From NCBI GenBank assembly GCA_005882115.1, contig VBEG01000080.1, forward strand, positions 1 through 34,567: DNA of 34,567 bases, written 5' to 3'. Below the pieces are notes generated by a model. The model was not told where the DNA came from, searched no databases, and saw only the letters and a program-made list of their open reading frames with translations. Position numbers and translations under genes: made by a program. How positions within the stretch are numbered: position 1 is the stretch's first letter; the number at the start of each line of letters is the position of its first letter. Origin of the DNA: Chloroflexota bacterium (lineage in GTDB: Bacteria; Chloroflexota; Dormibacteria; Dormibacterales; Dormibacteraceae). This document shows, piece by piece, positions 16,145 through 23,237 of the stretch.

Positions 16145-16770
16145 TGGCGGTCGCCGCGCTTCGCCGCGAGCCGACTCCCGAGTACCCGGCGATCAAGCCG
16201 GGGATGATGGGGATGTACATCTTCCTGGCGTCCGAGGTGATGTTCTTCGGCAGCCTGTTCGCGACGTACTTCTACCTGGTGGGCTCGCATCCAGTTTGGC
16301 CGCCGATCCCGCCGGCGGACCGCCCCGAGTACTACGTCAACTGGTGGCCGATCCCGGCCATCAACACCGTGATCCTGCTCTCGAGCGGTGTGACGTGCCA
16401 CTTCGCGCTCGAGGGCCTGGCGCACGACAACCGCAGGCGGTGGTTCGTGCTTCTGGTCACGACGATCGTGTTGGGGTTCGCGTTCGAGGCCGGGCAGCTG
16501 TACGAGTTCATCAACGCGTTCAGCCGCGGGCTGACGCTGACCGCGAACACGTTCGCCAGCGCCTTCTTCGCGATGACCGGTTTCCACGGCGCGCACGTGC
16601 TCGGCGGCCTGATCCTGCTCACGCTGGTGCTCTACCGCTCGGCGCGGGGGCAGTTCTCTTCGCGGAATCACGTAGGCCCGGCCGCCGTTACCCTCTACTG
16701 GCACTTCGTCGACGTGGTGTGGATCTTCCTGTTCGGAATTCTTTATCTGGGAGTGACCGCCTTCAAATGA
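16144..16770 (+). CDS. ctaE: Cytochrome c oxidase subunit III
   Basis: A 208-residue five-helix subunit III. Recognisable segments are GMYIFLASEVMFFGSLFATYFYL, the periplasmic NWWPIPAINT, TGFHGAHVLGG and the C-terminal TLYWHFVDVVWIFLFGILYL. It stabilises subunit I and helps sustain proton uptake. ATG 16144 overlaps the stop of the zinc-ribbon gene; its own stop TGA (16768-16770) overlaps the ATG of the cupredoxin gene (ATGA). This is a tightly coupled three-gene unit, divergent from ctaC-ctaD. Confidence 0.97.
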   Translation: MAVAALRREPTPEYPAIKPGMMGMYIFLASEVMFFGSLFATYFYLVGSHPVWPPIPPADRPEYYVNWWPIPAINTVILLSSGVTCHFALEGLAHDNRRRWFVLLVTTIVLGFAFEAGQLYEFINAFSRGLTLTANTFASAFFAMTGFHGAHVLGGLILLTLVLYRSARGQFSSRNHVGPAAVTLYWHFVDVVWIFLFGILYLGVTAFK

Positions 16771-17126
16771 GAGCAGTTGCAGTTGCGCTTGCCACGGTCG
16801 CTCTCCTAACCGCATGCGGCGGCGCAGGCGGGAGTCAGCCCGCAGGGTCCATTGCGGTCAAGATGACCGAGTTCAGCTATAGCCCGGACACCATCAGCGT
16901 CCCGGCCGGCAAGGTCACGTTCTGGCTCGTGAACTCGGGATCAGTGGCGCATGACCTGATCATTCGGGACAGCAACAACAACCGCGTCGCCGCGAGCGAG
17001 CTCATATCGGCGGGCGACTCGCTGGCGTTCACGGTCGACAACCTTGCTGCAGGCCAGTACACATTCTTCTGCGACCAGCCCGGGCACGAGCAGTCCGGGA
17101 TGAAGGGAAAGCTGACCGTTACCTAG
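16767..17126 (+). CDS. Cupredoxin lipoprotein (type 1 copper)
   Basis: 119 residues. A lipoprotein signal (lipobox LTAC, C17) is followed by one plastocyanin-like domain. All four type 1 copper ligands are visible: H62 (VAHDL), C102, H107 and M112 (FFCDQPGHEQSGM). It starts inside the ctaE stop (ATGA overlap). The likely role is an outer-face electron carrier feeding the CuA site of CtaC, in place of or beside cytochrome c; this is inferred from linkage and fold, as no cytochrome c gene is in view. Confidence 0.9.
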   Translation: MRAVAVALATVALLTACGGAGGSQPAGSIAVKMTEFSYSPDTISVPAGKVTFWLVNSGSVAHDLIIRDSNNNRVAASELISAGDSLAFTVDNLAAGQYTFFCDQPGHEQSGMKGKLTVT

Positions 17127-17132
17127 CTGGAA

Positions 17133-17160
17133 AACTCCACCCCATTGATGGGGAAGAGTT
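17133..17160. terminator. Bidirectional terminator between cupredoxin and FKBP genes (repeat copy 3)
   Basis: AACTC-ca-CCCCAT-tg-ATGGGG-aa-GAGTT: two perfect stem blocks (5 and 6 bp) separated by one 2x2 internal loop. It lies 6 bases after each convergent gene's end. On the minus strand it is followed by TTTTCC, so it should end FKBP transcription; it shares the ACTCTTCCCC edge with the other repeat copies. Confidence 0.7.
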
Positions 17161-17166
17161 ATTCCC

Positions 17167-17763
17167 CTACTTCGATGGCGTCGCGCTGGGCGAGGGGGAC
17201 GGTTTGGGCGAGGGCGACGGGCTCGGCCCCGGCTTCAGGCTCAAGAGCTCGATCTCGAACACGAGCGTCGCGTTAGGCGGGATGATGACCGCTCCTGTTG
17301 TCTGGTCCTTCTGCCCCTGCGCGCCATAAGCGAGCGCGGCGGGGATCGTCAGGCATCGCTTGCCGCCAATCTTCTGACTGAGGAGACCTTCGTCCCACCC
17401 GGGGATCACCTGGCCGACGCCGATCTGGAAGGTGAAGGACGTGCGCCCGGCAAACCGGCTCGAATCAAAGGGGTGGCCGTCGGTTAGCCAGCCGGTGTAC
17501 TGGACCTCGGCGTTCTGGCCGCTCTTGGCCGCGGCACCCGTCCCGACCTTGAGGTCAAAGCTCTTCAGGCCATCCGGATAGGTCACGCCCTTGGAGTTAT
17601 AGCAAGTGCCGAAGTCGTCCACACCCGGCGATACGCTCGGCGAGATAGAGGGGTTCGGGCTCTCGTTTGCAATCGGCGGCGAGCCGGCGTACGGATCGGC
17701 GTAGCCGCATGACGACGCGGCGAACGCGGTCACCAAGGAGACGGTGAGGAAGACCCTCCTCAC
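17167..17763 (-). CDS. FKBP-type peptidyl-prolyl isomerase, lipoprotein
   Basis: 198 residues. A lipoprotein signal (AASSC, C19) and a Pro/Ser linker are followed by one FKBP domain (about 65-178) with the active-site run VIPGWDEGLLSQKIGGKRCLTIP shown here only by key parts IPGWDEGL, PAALAYG and IPPNATLVFEIEL. The C-terminal tail is Pro/Ser-rich (SPSPSATPSK), much like CtaC's. It probably helps fold envelope proteins. Its start overlaps the cyclophilin stop by 4 bases, forming a two-foldase operon. Confidence 0.93.
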   Translation of the reverse strand: MRRVFLTVSLVTAFAASSCGYADPYAGSPPIANESPNPSISPSVSPGVDDFGTCYNSKGVTYPDGLKSFDLKVGTGAAAKSGQNAEVQYTGWLTDGHPFDSSRFAGRTSFTFQIGVGQVIPGWDEGLLSQKIGGKRCLTIPAALAYGAQGQKDQTTGAVIIPPNATLVFEIELLSLKPGPSPSPSPKPSPSPSATPSK

Positions 17764-18242
17764 GAGCTGCTGACGTCGAGGGAGCGCATCGCATCGCCGA
17801 CCTGGATCTTGTCGATCACGTCCATCCCCGAGCCGACTTGCCCGAAGCGGTTATAGACGCCGTTCGTGGCCAGGAACGGAGCGTCGCCAAGGGTGATGAA
17901 GAACTGCGACCCGCTGACGCCGGCTGCGCTCGAGGCCATTCCGACCGTGCCGCGAGGCCACTTCGAGGGATTCGACTCATCGGGCAGCTTGTAGTCGGGG
18001 CCGCCTGTGCCGTTGCCCAGCGGATCGCCGCCCTGGACGACGAATCCAGCCACGACGCGGTGGAAGGTCAGGCCGTCGTAGTAGTGGTTCTGTGCCAGGT
18101 AGACGAAGTTGTTGACCGTCTGCGGGGCGACCATGGGATCAACCAGGTCGATCACGAAGTCACCGCGTGAGGTGTGCACGGTCACGCTGTATTTTCTGGC
18201 GGCGTCGATGATGTTCGGCGGAGGGGTGTTTCGCTTTTCCAT
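17760..18242 (-). CDS. Cyclophilin-type peptidyl-prolyl isomerase
   Basis: 160 residues, a compact cyclophilin. The core motifs are TFHRVVAGFVVQGGDP (catalytic R62, Q70 region), GSQFFITLGDAPFL and NRFGQVGSGMDVIDKI. No signal peptide is seen. The related Chloroflexota proteins I know of often carry an N-terminal membrane anchor before the PPPNIID-like segment, which is missing here, so it is either cytoplasmic or annotated too short. It is the first gene of an operon with the lipoprotein FKBP. Confidence 0.93.
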   Translation of the reverse strand: MEKRNTPPPNIIDAARKYSVTVHTSRGDFVIDLVDPMVAPQTVNNFVYLAQNHYYDGLTFHRVVAGFVVQGGDPLGNGTGGPDYKLPDESNPSKWPRGTVGMASSAAGVSGSQFFITLGDAPFLATNGVYNRFGQVGSGMDVIDKIQVGDAMRSLDVSSS

Positions 18243-18297
18243 GGCGGCGGACGTTCCACATTAGAGCAACCACCGGTCTCGGTACGCTTAGCCGATC

Positions 18298-18936
18298 GTG
18301 AGTGACGAGGGGTTTCATCTCGGTGCCGAGGTGCGCTCGAGCGACGGGAAGGATGTGGGCCAGCTCGCGCATGTTCTGGTCGGACCGGATTACGGGCTGC
18401 GGGCGCTGGTGATCAAGGAGTCGGGGCGATTCTCCGGCTACTTGCTCTCGCCGGGATCGCTGCTCGTCAACGACGAGTTCATCGTGCCGAAGGAAGCCGT
18501 GAAGTCCGCCGGCCACAACCGCATCGACCTCGGCCTCAGCGCCGCGGACGTGCGCCGCCTTCCGCCGTACCTTGCCTACCGCGAGAAGCAGGAATCCGTC
18601 GCCCAGGGGCTCGAGGACTCGGCGGCTGCACTCGGGTCAGGGCCTGATTTGCCCAACTGGATGGAACAGATCGCGAACAAGCCGGAGGGTGACCTGGAGA
18701 TCGATGGCGGCGAGAACGTGATGCTCGGCCGGACCGGTAAGCGTCTCGGCACCGTGCAGGACGTGCTGTTCGATGACGACGAGCTGGTCGGCATCGTCCT
18801 CAAACCCGCGGGCTGGTTCAAGAGCGACGTCATCCTGCCGCGACGATTTCTCGACCGAAGCGACGACCTCGCGCTGTTCGCCAACATCGACGAGCACGAC
18901 GTCGAAAACCTGAAACCGTTCCAGCCGGGCGGCTAG
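18298..18936 (+). CDS. Double PRC-barrel domain protein
   Basis: 212 residues from GTG 18298. Two PRC-barrel-like beta domains: residues about 6-70 (LGAEVRSSDGKDVGQLAHVLV ... VKSAGHN; key residues G9, D15, G17) and about 130-200 (VMLGRTGKRLGTVQDVLFDD ... VILPRRFL). A helical linker lies between. PRC-barrels occur in RimM and photosynthetic reaction centre H subunits; in soil bacteria standalone copies are common and of unknown role. It ends 4 bases inside the convergent MFS gene. Confidence 0.8.
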   Translation: MSDEGFHLGAEVRSSDGKDVGQLAHVLVGPDYGLRALVIKESGRFSGYLLSPGSLLVNDEFIVPKEAVKSAGHNRIDLGLSAADVRRLPPYLAYREKQESVAQGLEDSAAALGSGPDLPNWMEQIANKPEGDLEIDGGENVMLGRTGKRLGTVQDVLFDDDELVGIVLKPAGWFKSDVILPRRFLDRSDDLALFANIDEHDVENLKPFQPGG

Positions 18937-20075
18937 CGCGCCGGCTCCCGCGCCGACGTGCCGACGAAGACCGCAAGCAGAACCGCGAGAGCAGCGATCA
19001 CGTAGAGCGACACCGAGACGTCTGACGTAGCGGCCGCCACGCCGCCGCCGATAAGCGGGCCGAGAAAGAACCCGAACGCGACCGAGCTCGCGTTGAACCC
19101 GAACACCGTGCTCTGCGCGTCGTGTGGCGTTTCGAGGCCGATCATGCTGGCGGTCGCCGGGATGACGACCCCGCTGAACAGCCCGCTCAAGCCGATGGCG
19201 ATCACGACCACCGAGGTCCATGGCGAGATCCCGATCAACAGGACCGCAAGGGCCATCAGGCCTGACGCCGCCGCGGCGGTCCGCACGTAGCCCAGGCGCC
19301 GCGTCACGCGTGTGTAACCGACCGCCGCGACGCTGCTCGCGAGTCCCGCCAGGCCGAAGCCGAGACCGCTCACCGCCGACACGCCCGTTGTGATCATCTC
19401 GAGCAGCCGCAGCACGACCAGCTGCTGGGTCGCCGAGGTGCAGATGCTGACCAGGCCCTGCGCGCCGATCAGGACAGTCAGCGCGTGCCTGAGCCCAGGT
19501 TGCTCGTTGAGCAGCGCCAGCGTGCTCACTCGTGGCCCGACTCGAGGAGGGAGGGGGCTCTCGCGCACGATCGCGAGCACGGGGATCAGCGACAGCGCAA
19601 GCAGCACGCCGCCGCCCAGGAAGACGAGGCGGAGGCCCAGGAACTCGGCCGCGAGCCCTCCGACCACCGGCCCGATCGCGCTGCCCAGCGCGACCGCCGA
19701 CGTGACGACTCCGAGCGCCCAACCCACACGCGAGCGCGGAGTCTCCGCGGCGACCAGCGCCGTCGCCGCTGCCACCGTGCCGCTGGTCGCGCCCTGCAGC
19801 AGGCGCAGCACGACGAGCTCGGCGGGGTTTTGCGCGAAGTAGATGATGCCGACCGTGATCGCGCCGCCCAGCATCGAGCGGATCAACATCGGTTTGCGAC
19901 CGTAGCGGTCGCCGAGGATGCCCCAGATCGGGCTGGCGACCGCCATCGCGATTCCGGAAGCGCTCGCCGAGGCGGCCGTCCAGAGGTAGAGGTCCGTGCC
20001 TGTATGCACGCCCAGGTCTTTGTTCAGAAAGATCGAGAGGAAGGGGAAGGCGAAGCTGAAACCAAAGATCGCCAT
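18933..20075 (-). CDS. MFS transporter (drug-exporter-like)
   Basis: 380 residues from ATG 20075, 12-helix major facilitator. The loop 2-3 signature GILGDRYGRKPMLIRSMLGG is shown by GDRYGRKP, and motif C-like VALGSAIGPVVGG lies in helix 5, pointing to an H+-driven exporter. Substrate is unknown. The start is doubtful: the frame is open upstream without ATG, GTG or TTG, and encodes a typical MFS beginning (NWRRNLAALWFAEF). A CTG at 20168, 2 bases after the stop of the dehydrogenase gene, would give a 411-residue protein starting STDPRQ. The true start may thus be CTG. Confidence 0.85.
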   Translation of the reverse strand: MAIFGFSFAFPFLSIFLNKDLGVHTGTDLYLWTAASASASGIAMAVASPIWGILGDRYGRKPMLIRSMLGGAITVGIIYFAQNPAELVVLRLLQGATSGTVAAATALVAAETPRSRVGWALGVVTSAVALGSAIGPVVGGLAAEFLGLRLVFLGGGVLLALSLIPVLAIVRESPLPPRVGPRVSTLALLNEQPGLRHALTVLIGAQGLVSICTSATQQLVVLRLLEMITTGVSAVSGLGFGLAGLASSVAAVGYTRVTRRLGYVRTAAAASGLMALAVLLIGISPWTSVVVIAIGLSGLFSGVVIPATASMIGLETPHDAQSTVFGFNASSVAFGFFLGPLIGGGVAAATSDVSVSLYVIAALAVLLAVFVGTSAREPAR

Positions 20076-20170
20076 GAATTCGGCGAACCACAGCGCGGCG
20101 AGGTTGCGCCGCCAGTTGACTCCCCCCGCGTTGATCGGAGGGGTCGTTTGGCGCGGGTCGGTCGACAGGG

Positions 20171-22333
20171 CTACTGGCTCAGAAGTTCGACGATCCGGTC
20201 GGACGTGATCGGCAGCCGGTCGACGACCGCATCAGGCTTTCGCTTGCGGAGCGCGTCTTCCACCGCATTCGAGATCGCGGCCGGCGCGGGGATCGTTCCG
20301 CTCTCGCCCGCGCCCTTGAAGCCTTCGGGGTTGGCGTCGGTCGGGGTCACAATGTGGACGAGCTCGGGTTCGTCGACCTCGCCCGTGCTCACGATGGTGT
20401 AGTCGAGAAAGCTCGCGGCGCGGAATCCGCCGTCAGCGTCATACGTCGCGGCCTCGTACAGGGCGTAGCCGATCCCATGCGCGTAGCCGCCGTGCATCTG
20501 GCCCTCGACGATGAGCTCGTTGATCGCCTGCCCGGTGTCGTGAGCGATCACATAGCGAAGGATCTCGACCTGGCCAGTGTCGGGATCGACCGCGACCACC
20601 GCGACGTGGCAACTGCTCGAGTAGGCGAGCGGCCGCTTGGGATCGAAGGTCTCGAGCACCTCGAGCCCTTCGCTCGGAATCATTTCGGTGATGGGCACCT
20701 TCTTCGACGGCGCGCCACGCACCGCGATCACGCCGTCTTCGATGATCAAATCCGCGGCGTCGGCCTCGAGCACGTCGCCGGCCCGCTCGAGGAGCCGCTT
20801 GCGAACCGCCGTCGCGGCCTTCGAGGTCGCGTTGCCGACCTGGACCGCGCTGCGGCTGCCCGCGGTCAGCTCCGCGGGCGGCGTGTTCTTCGTGTCCGCA
20901 GCGGTGACGCGGATCTTCTCGAACGGCCAGCCGAGCCGATCCGCCGCGACCTGCGCGGCCATCGTCTGGTGCCCCTGGCCCTGCGGGGTCGAACCGATGT
21001 ACAGGTCGGCCGATCCGTTCTTGTTGACGCGCAGCCTGGCCGGCTCGCCGCCGCCGAACCCGGTCGATTCGACGCAGCACGCGACGCCGAAGCCGACGAG
21101 TCGCCAGTCGTCGATATGCTCGGGAATGTCGCCGAGCTTCTGCAGAGCAAGGTCGAGCAGGCGAGGGTAATCGCCGCTGTCGTAGACGAGCCCCGCTCGG
21201 CCCGCTGGAAAACCGGTGGTGAAGGGGATCTGCTCCGGTTGCACCATGTTGCGGCGCCGCAGCTCAACGGGCGAGATGTTGAGGGCGCGCGCGAGGCGAT
21301 CCATCACGCGCTCGGTCGCGTAGTTGCCGAGCGGCCGCCCGCCGCCGCGGATGAACCCGCTCGGCACCGTGTTCGTGTAGATGAGCTGGGTGTCCATGCT
21401 CATGGCGGGCACGATGTAGGCGGAGAGCATGTGGGACACGATGAGGTCGGGCTGGCCGGCGCCCGATCCGCTGTACGCGCCGAGGTCGTGCAGCAACCGT
21501 CCGCGAATGCCGCGCAGCTTGCCATCGTGATCTGAGGCGATTTCGACCTCGATTACGGACCCATGCCCTTGCGCGGTGGTCGAGCCGTCTTCGCTGCGCG
21601 AAGCGACCCACTGCGCCGGCCGCTTCAGACGCCAGGCCGCGAGCGCCGTCAGAATCTCCTCGGGAAACGCGCTGCCCTTGGCGCCAAATCCGCCGCCGAC
21701 GTCCTCGGCGACGACGCGCACACTCTCTTCCTCGAGGCCGAGCGCGCCCGCGATCGCCTCCCGGACGCCGAAGACGCGGGAGGTGGTCAGGCGGATCTGG
21801 GCGGTCACGCTGCCGGGCCCAAACGCTGCTTTGATGTCGCCGTAGGCCCGCGTCTTCTTGCGCGCGATATTGTCGTCCATATCGGCGTGCACTTTCGGCG
21901 CACCGGTTGCCGTGGCCACGACCACGGTGCCGACGCCGTCGAGCGGTTCGAGCTCCGCCGACACCGACTCGGCCGCGTCCTGGGCCTCATAGGCGGTCTC
22001 CGCCACGACCATCGCGTACGCCTCGCCCACGTAGTTGACCTTGTCGCGATTGAGGATCGGGCGCCCGCGCGCGACCATATCGTCCGGTCCCCAGTCGCTC
22101 AGTCCGTCAGCCGTTTCGGGCAGGTCGTGGGCCGTCCAAACCGCGATGACGCCGGGCATCGCTTTCGCAGCCGAAGTGTCGATGGCCCCGATGTGCGCGT
22201 GGGGGAGGCCGGAGCGGCAAAACGCGATGTGGACGAGACCTTCGAGCTTGATGTCCCCTGCGAAGCGACCGCGACCTGTGATCAGTCGCTCGTCCTCGAC
22301 GCGGCGCATGCGCCGGCCGATGTACGGAGGCAT
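20171..22333 (-). CDS. Xanthine dehydrogenase-family molybdopterin-binding large subunit (atypical)
   Basis: 720 residues of the aldehyde/xanthine/CO dehydrogenase large subunit family. Seen: the N-terminal IGRRMRRVEDERLITGRGRFAGD, DVGGGFGAKG, SGFIRGGGRPLGNYATER (the place of AYRGAGRPE of form II enzymes, so not form I CO dehydrogenase), TPQGQGHQT and the C-terminal GAGESGTIPAPAA with the catalytic glutamate. The family is normally about 760-800 long; here the segment between the end of the first barrel and FGVREAIAGALG is some 35 residues short and lacks the usual Q-x-PMEPR element. No FAD or 2Fe-2S subunit lies beside it. The ATG has AGGAG close by. Confidence 0.85.
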   Translation of the reverse strand: MPPYIGRRMRRVEDERLITGRGRFAGDIKLEGLVHIAFCRSGLPHAHIGAIDTSAAKAMPGVIAVWTAHDLPETADGLSDWGPDDMVARGRPILNRDKVNYVGEAYAMVVAETAYEAQDAAESVSAELEPLDGVGTVVVATATGAPKVHADMDDNIARKKTRAYGDIKAAFGPGSVTAQIRLTTSRVFGVREAIAGALGLEEESVRVVAEDVGGGFGAKGSAFPEEILTALAAWRLKRPAQWVASRSEDGSTTAQGHGSVIEVEIASDHDGKLRGIRGRLLHDLGAYSGSGAGQPDLIVSHMLSAYIVPAMSMDTQLIYTNTVPSGFIRGGGRPLGNYATERVMDRLARALNISPVELRRRNMVQPEQIPFTTGFPAGRAGLVYDSGDYPRLLDLALQKLGDIPEHIDDWRLVGFGVACCVESTGFGGGEPARLRVNKNGSADLYIGSTPQGQGHQTMAAQVAADRLGWPFEKIRVTAADTKNTPPAELTAGSRSAVQVGNATSKAATAVRKRLLERAGDVLEADAADLIIEDGVIAVRGAPSKKVPITEMIPSEGLEVLETFDPKRPLAYSSSCHVAVVAVDPDTGQVEILRYVIAHDTGQAINELIVEGQMHGGYAHGIGYALYEAATYDADGGFRAASFLDYTIVSTGEVDEPELVHIVTPTDANPEGFKGAGESGTIPAPAAISNAVEDALRKRKPDAVVDRLPITSDRIVELLSQ

Positions 22334-22368
22334 CGCTCCTACAATAAGTCGTCCACTCAGCCCAACTC

Positions 22369-22388
22369 TCTGGGCGGCTCTGGGCGGC
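22369..22388 (+). repeat. 10-bp tandem duplication at the 5' end of tRNA-Val
   Basis: TCTGGGCGGC occurs twice head-to-tail (22369-22378, 22379-22388); the second copy includes the tRNA acceptor strand GGGCGGC. The extra copy in the leader could pair with the 3' acceptor strand instead. Confidence 0.7.
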
Positions 22389-22457
22389 TAGCTCAGTTGG
22401 TAGAGCGCCAGCTTGACATGCTGGAGGTCGGGGGTTCGAAACCCTCGCCGCCCACCA
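22382..22457 (+). tRNA. tRNA-Val (anticodon GAC)
   Basis: A full cloverleaf: acceptor GGGCGGC/GCCGCCC, D-stem GCTC/GAGC, anticodon stem CCAGC/GCTGG with loop TTGACAT, T-arm GGGGG-TTCGAAA-CCCTC, discriminator A and encoded CCA. TACAAT at 22340-22345 is a possible -10 box. A hairpin of the 3'-end repeat family begins 3 bases after CCA. Confidence 0.95.
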
Positions 22458-22486
22458 ACTCTTCCCCACTTGCGGGGAAGTACCCG
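22458..22486 (+). terminator. Hairpin after tRNA-Val (repeat copy 4)
   Basis: CTTCCCC (22461-22467), a 6-base loop and GGGGAAG (22474-22480) form a perfect 7-bp stem directly after the tRNA, then TACCCG. There is no T run. It is nearly identical to the sequence after ctaD. Confidence 0.6.
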
Positions 22487-22532
22487 CCGAAGGCCTGCAG
22501 CTCCAACGGCCGCAAGTGCGTGTTGAGCCCAC

Positions 22533-23036
22533 CTAGTCTTTTAGCGCCACCCTCCAAGGAACAGCACGCCGGACGGCGTCCGTTACGGGGCAGTGCCGAT
22601 CCGCCGCGTCTACAAGAGCAGCTAGGTCTGCCGGACCTTTCGCTTCGATGCGCACTCGCGCTGTGGAGCTGAGGGGGCCCGCCGGAACCGACTCGTCGAT
22701 GCCCAGGATCCCGTAGTCGTCCGATTCGCTGTCAACGACGACCTCGACCCGGCGAAGCGTGACACCCGCTCGCGCGGCCTCCATTGCAATCAAGCTCGCT
22801 AGACAGCTCGCCTGCGCCGCGCGAAGAAACCATCCCGGCGATGGCAAGTCACCGCGCCCGCCGATCGACTTCGGCATGTCGGTTGTGAGCTGTGCCCCCT
22901 CCGGTCCCGTCACCGTGACCCGCAGGCCGTCTTCGAGCACGGCGGTGGCCGCGCTGTCGGTGTATTTCGCCTCGCTCCGATGCTCGCCCAGGTACTCGAC
23001 AGCTTGGCTCAATGCATCCCTGATGTCAGTTGTCAT
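22533..23036 (-). CDS. OsmC family protein
   Basis: 167 residues. The OsmC/Ohr fold is recognised by PGWFLRAAQASCLASLIAMEAARAG (first conserved cysteine C78) and HCPVTDAVRRAVP (second, C149), with the central VEVVVDSESD strand. Such proteins reduce organic hydroperoxides with a Cys pair; this looks like the OsmC-like branch rather than Ohr proper. It is the second gene of a likely pair, beginning 4 bases after a small cysteine-rich frame on the same strand. Confidence 0.9.
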   Translation of the reverse strand: MTTDIRDALSQAVEYLGEHRSEAKYTDSAATAVLEDGLRVTVTGPEGAQLTTDMPKSIGGRGDLPSPGWFLRAAQASCLASLIAMEAARAGVTLRRVEVVVDSESDDYGILGIDESVPAGPLSSTARVRIEAKGPADLAALVDAADRHCPVTDAVRRAVPWRVALKD

Positions 23037-23040
23037 AGAG

Positions 23041-23187
23041 CTAGCGTAAGTTCCGGACTTTGTCGAGCTCGGTCAGGCAGACGTTGCTATCGCCTAAGGT
23101 GTGGCAATGCACGCATTTCGGTGCCAGACGCGTGTATCGGCGGCGCATGATAGACCCGCTTGGCGCACAACGCGTGCAACGAGGCAT
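23041..23187 (-). CDS. 48-residue four-cysteine zinc-finger-like microprotein
   Basis: The frame runs from ATG 23187 to TAG 23041-23043. It has CxxC at residues 4-7 (CTRC) and CVHCH at 25-29, a basic stretch between them (RRRYTR), another cysteine (C37) and a charged end (LDKVRNLR). Two CxxC knuckles 17 residues apart suggest one zinc site. The CxxCH is unlikely to bind heme because there is no export signal. It ends 4 bases before the OsmC start, so the two are probably co-transcribed. The family is not recognised; no Shine-Dalgarno seen. Confidence 0.5.
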   Translation of the reverse strand: MPRCTRCAPSGSIMRRRYTRLAPKCVHCHTLGDSNVCLTELDKVRNLR

Positions 23188-23237
23188 CAAGCAGCTGGTA
23201 GCCCAAACGGGACGCTATTCGAACTACCTGGACAAAC

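Noticed and set aside
18637-20091. 484-codon minus-strand frame
   Set aside because: Shadow of the MFS and PRC-barrel genes, which are well supported in other frames.
20171-22333. Form I CO dehydrogenase large subunit (coxL)
   Set aside because: The AYRCSFR active-site loop is replaced by a form II-like FIRGGGR, and no small or medium subunit is present.
4570-22486. Recurring hairpins as a CRISPR array
   Set aside because: Copies are thousands of bases apart, on both strands and tied to gene ends; there are no spacers or cas genes.
23101-23115. CVHCH as a cytochrome c heme site
   Set aside because: The small protein has no export signal and a second CxxC; zinc binding is more likely.
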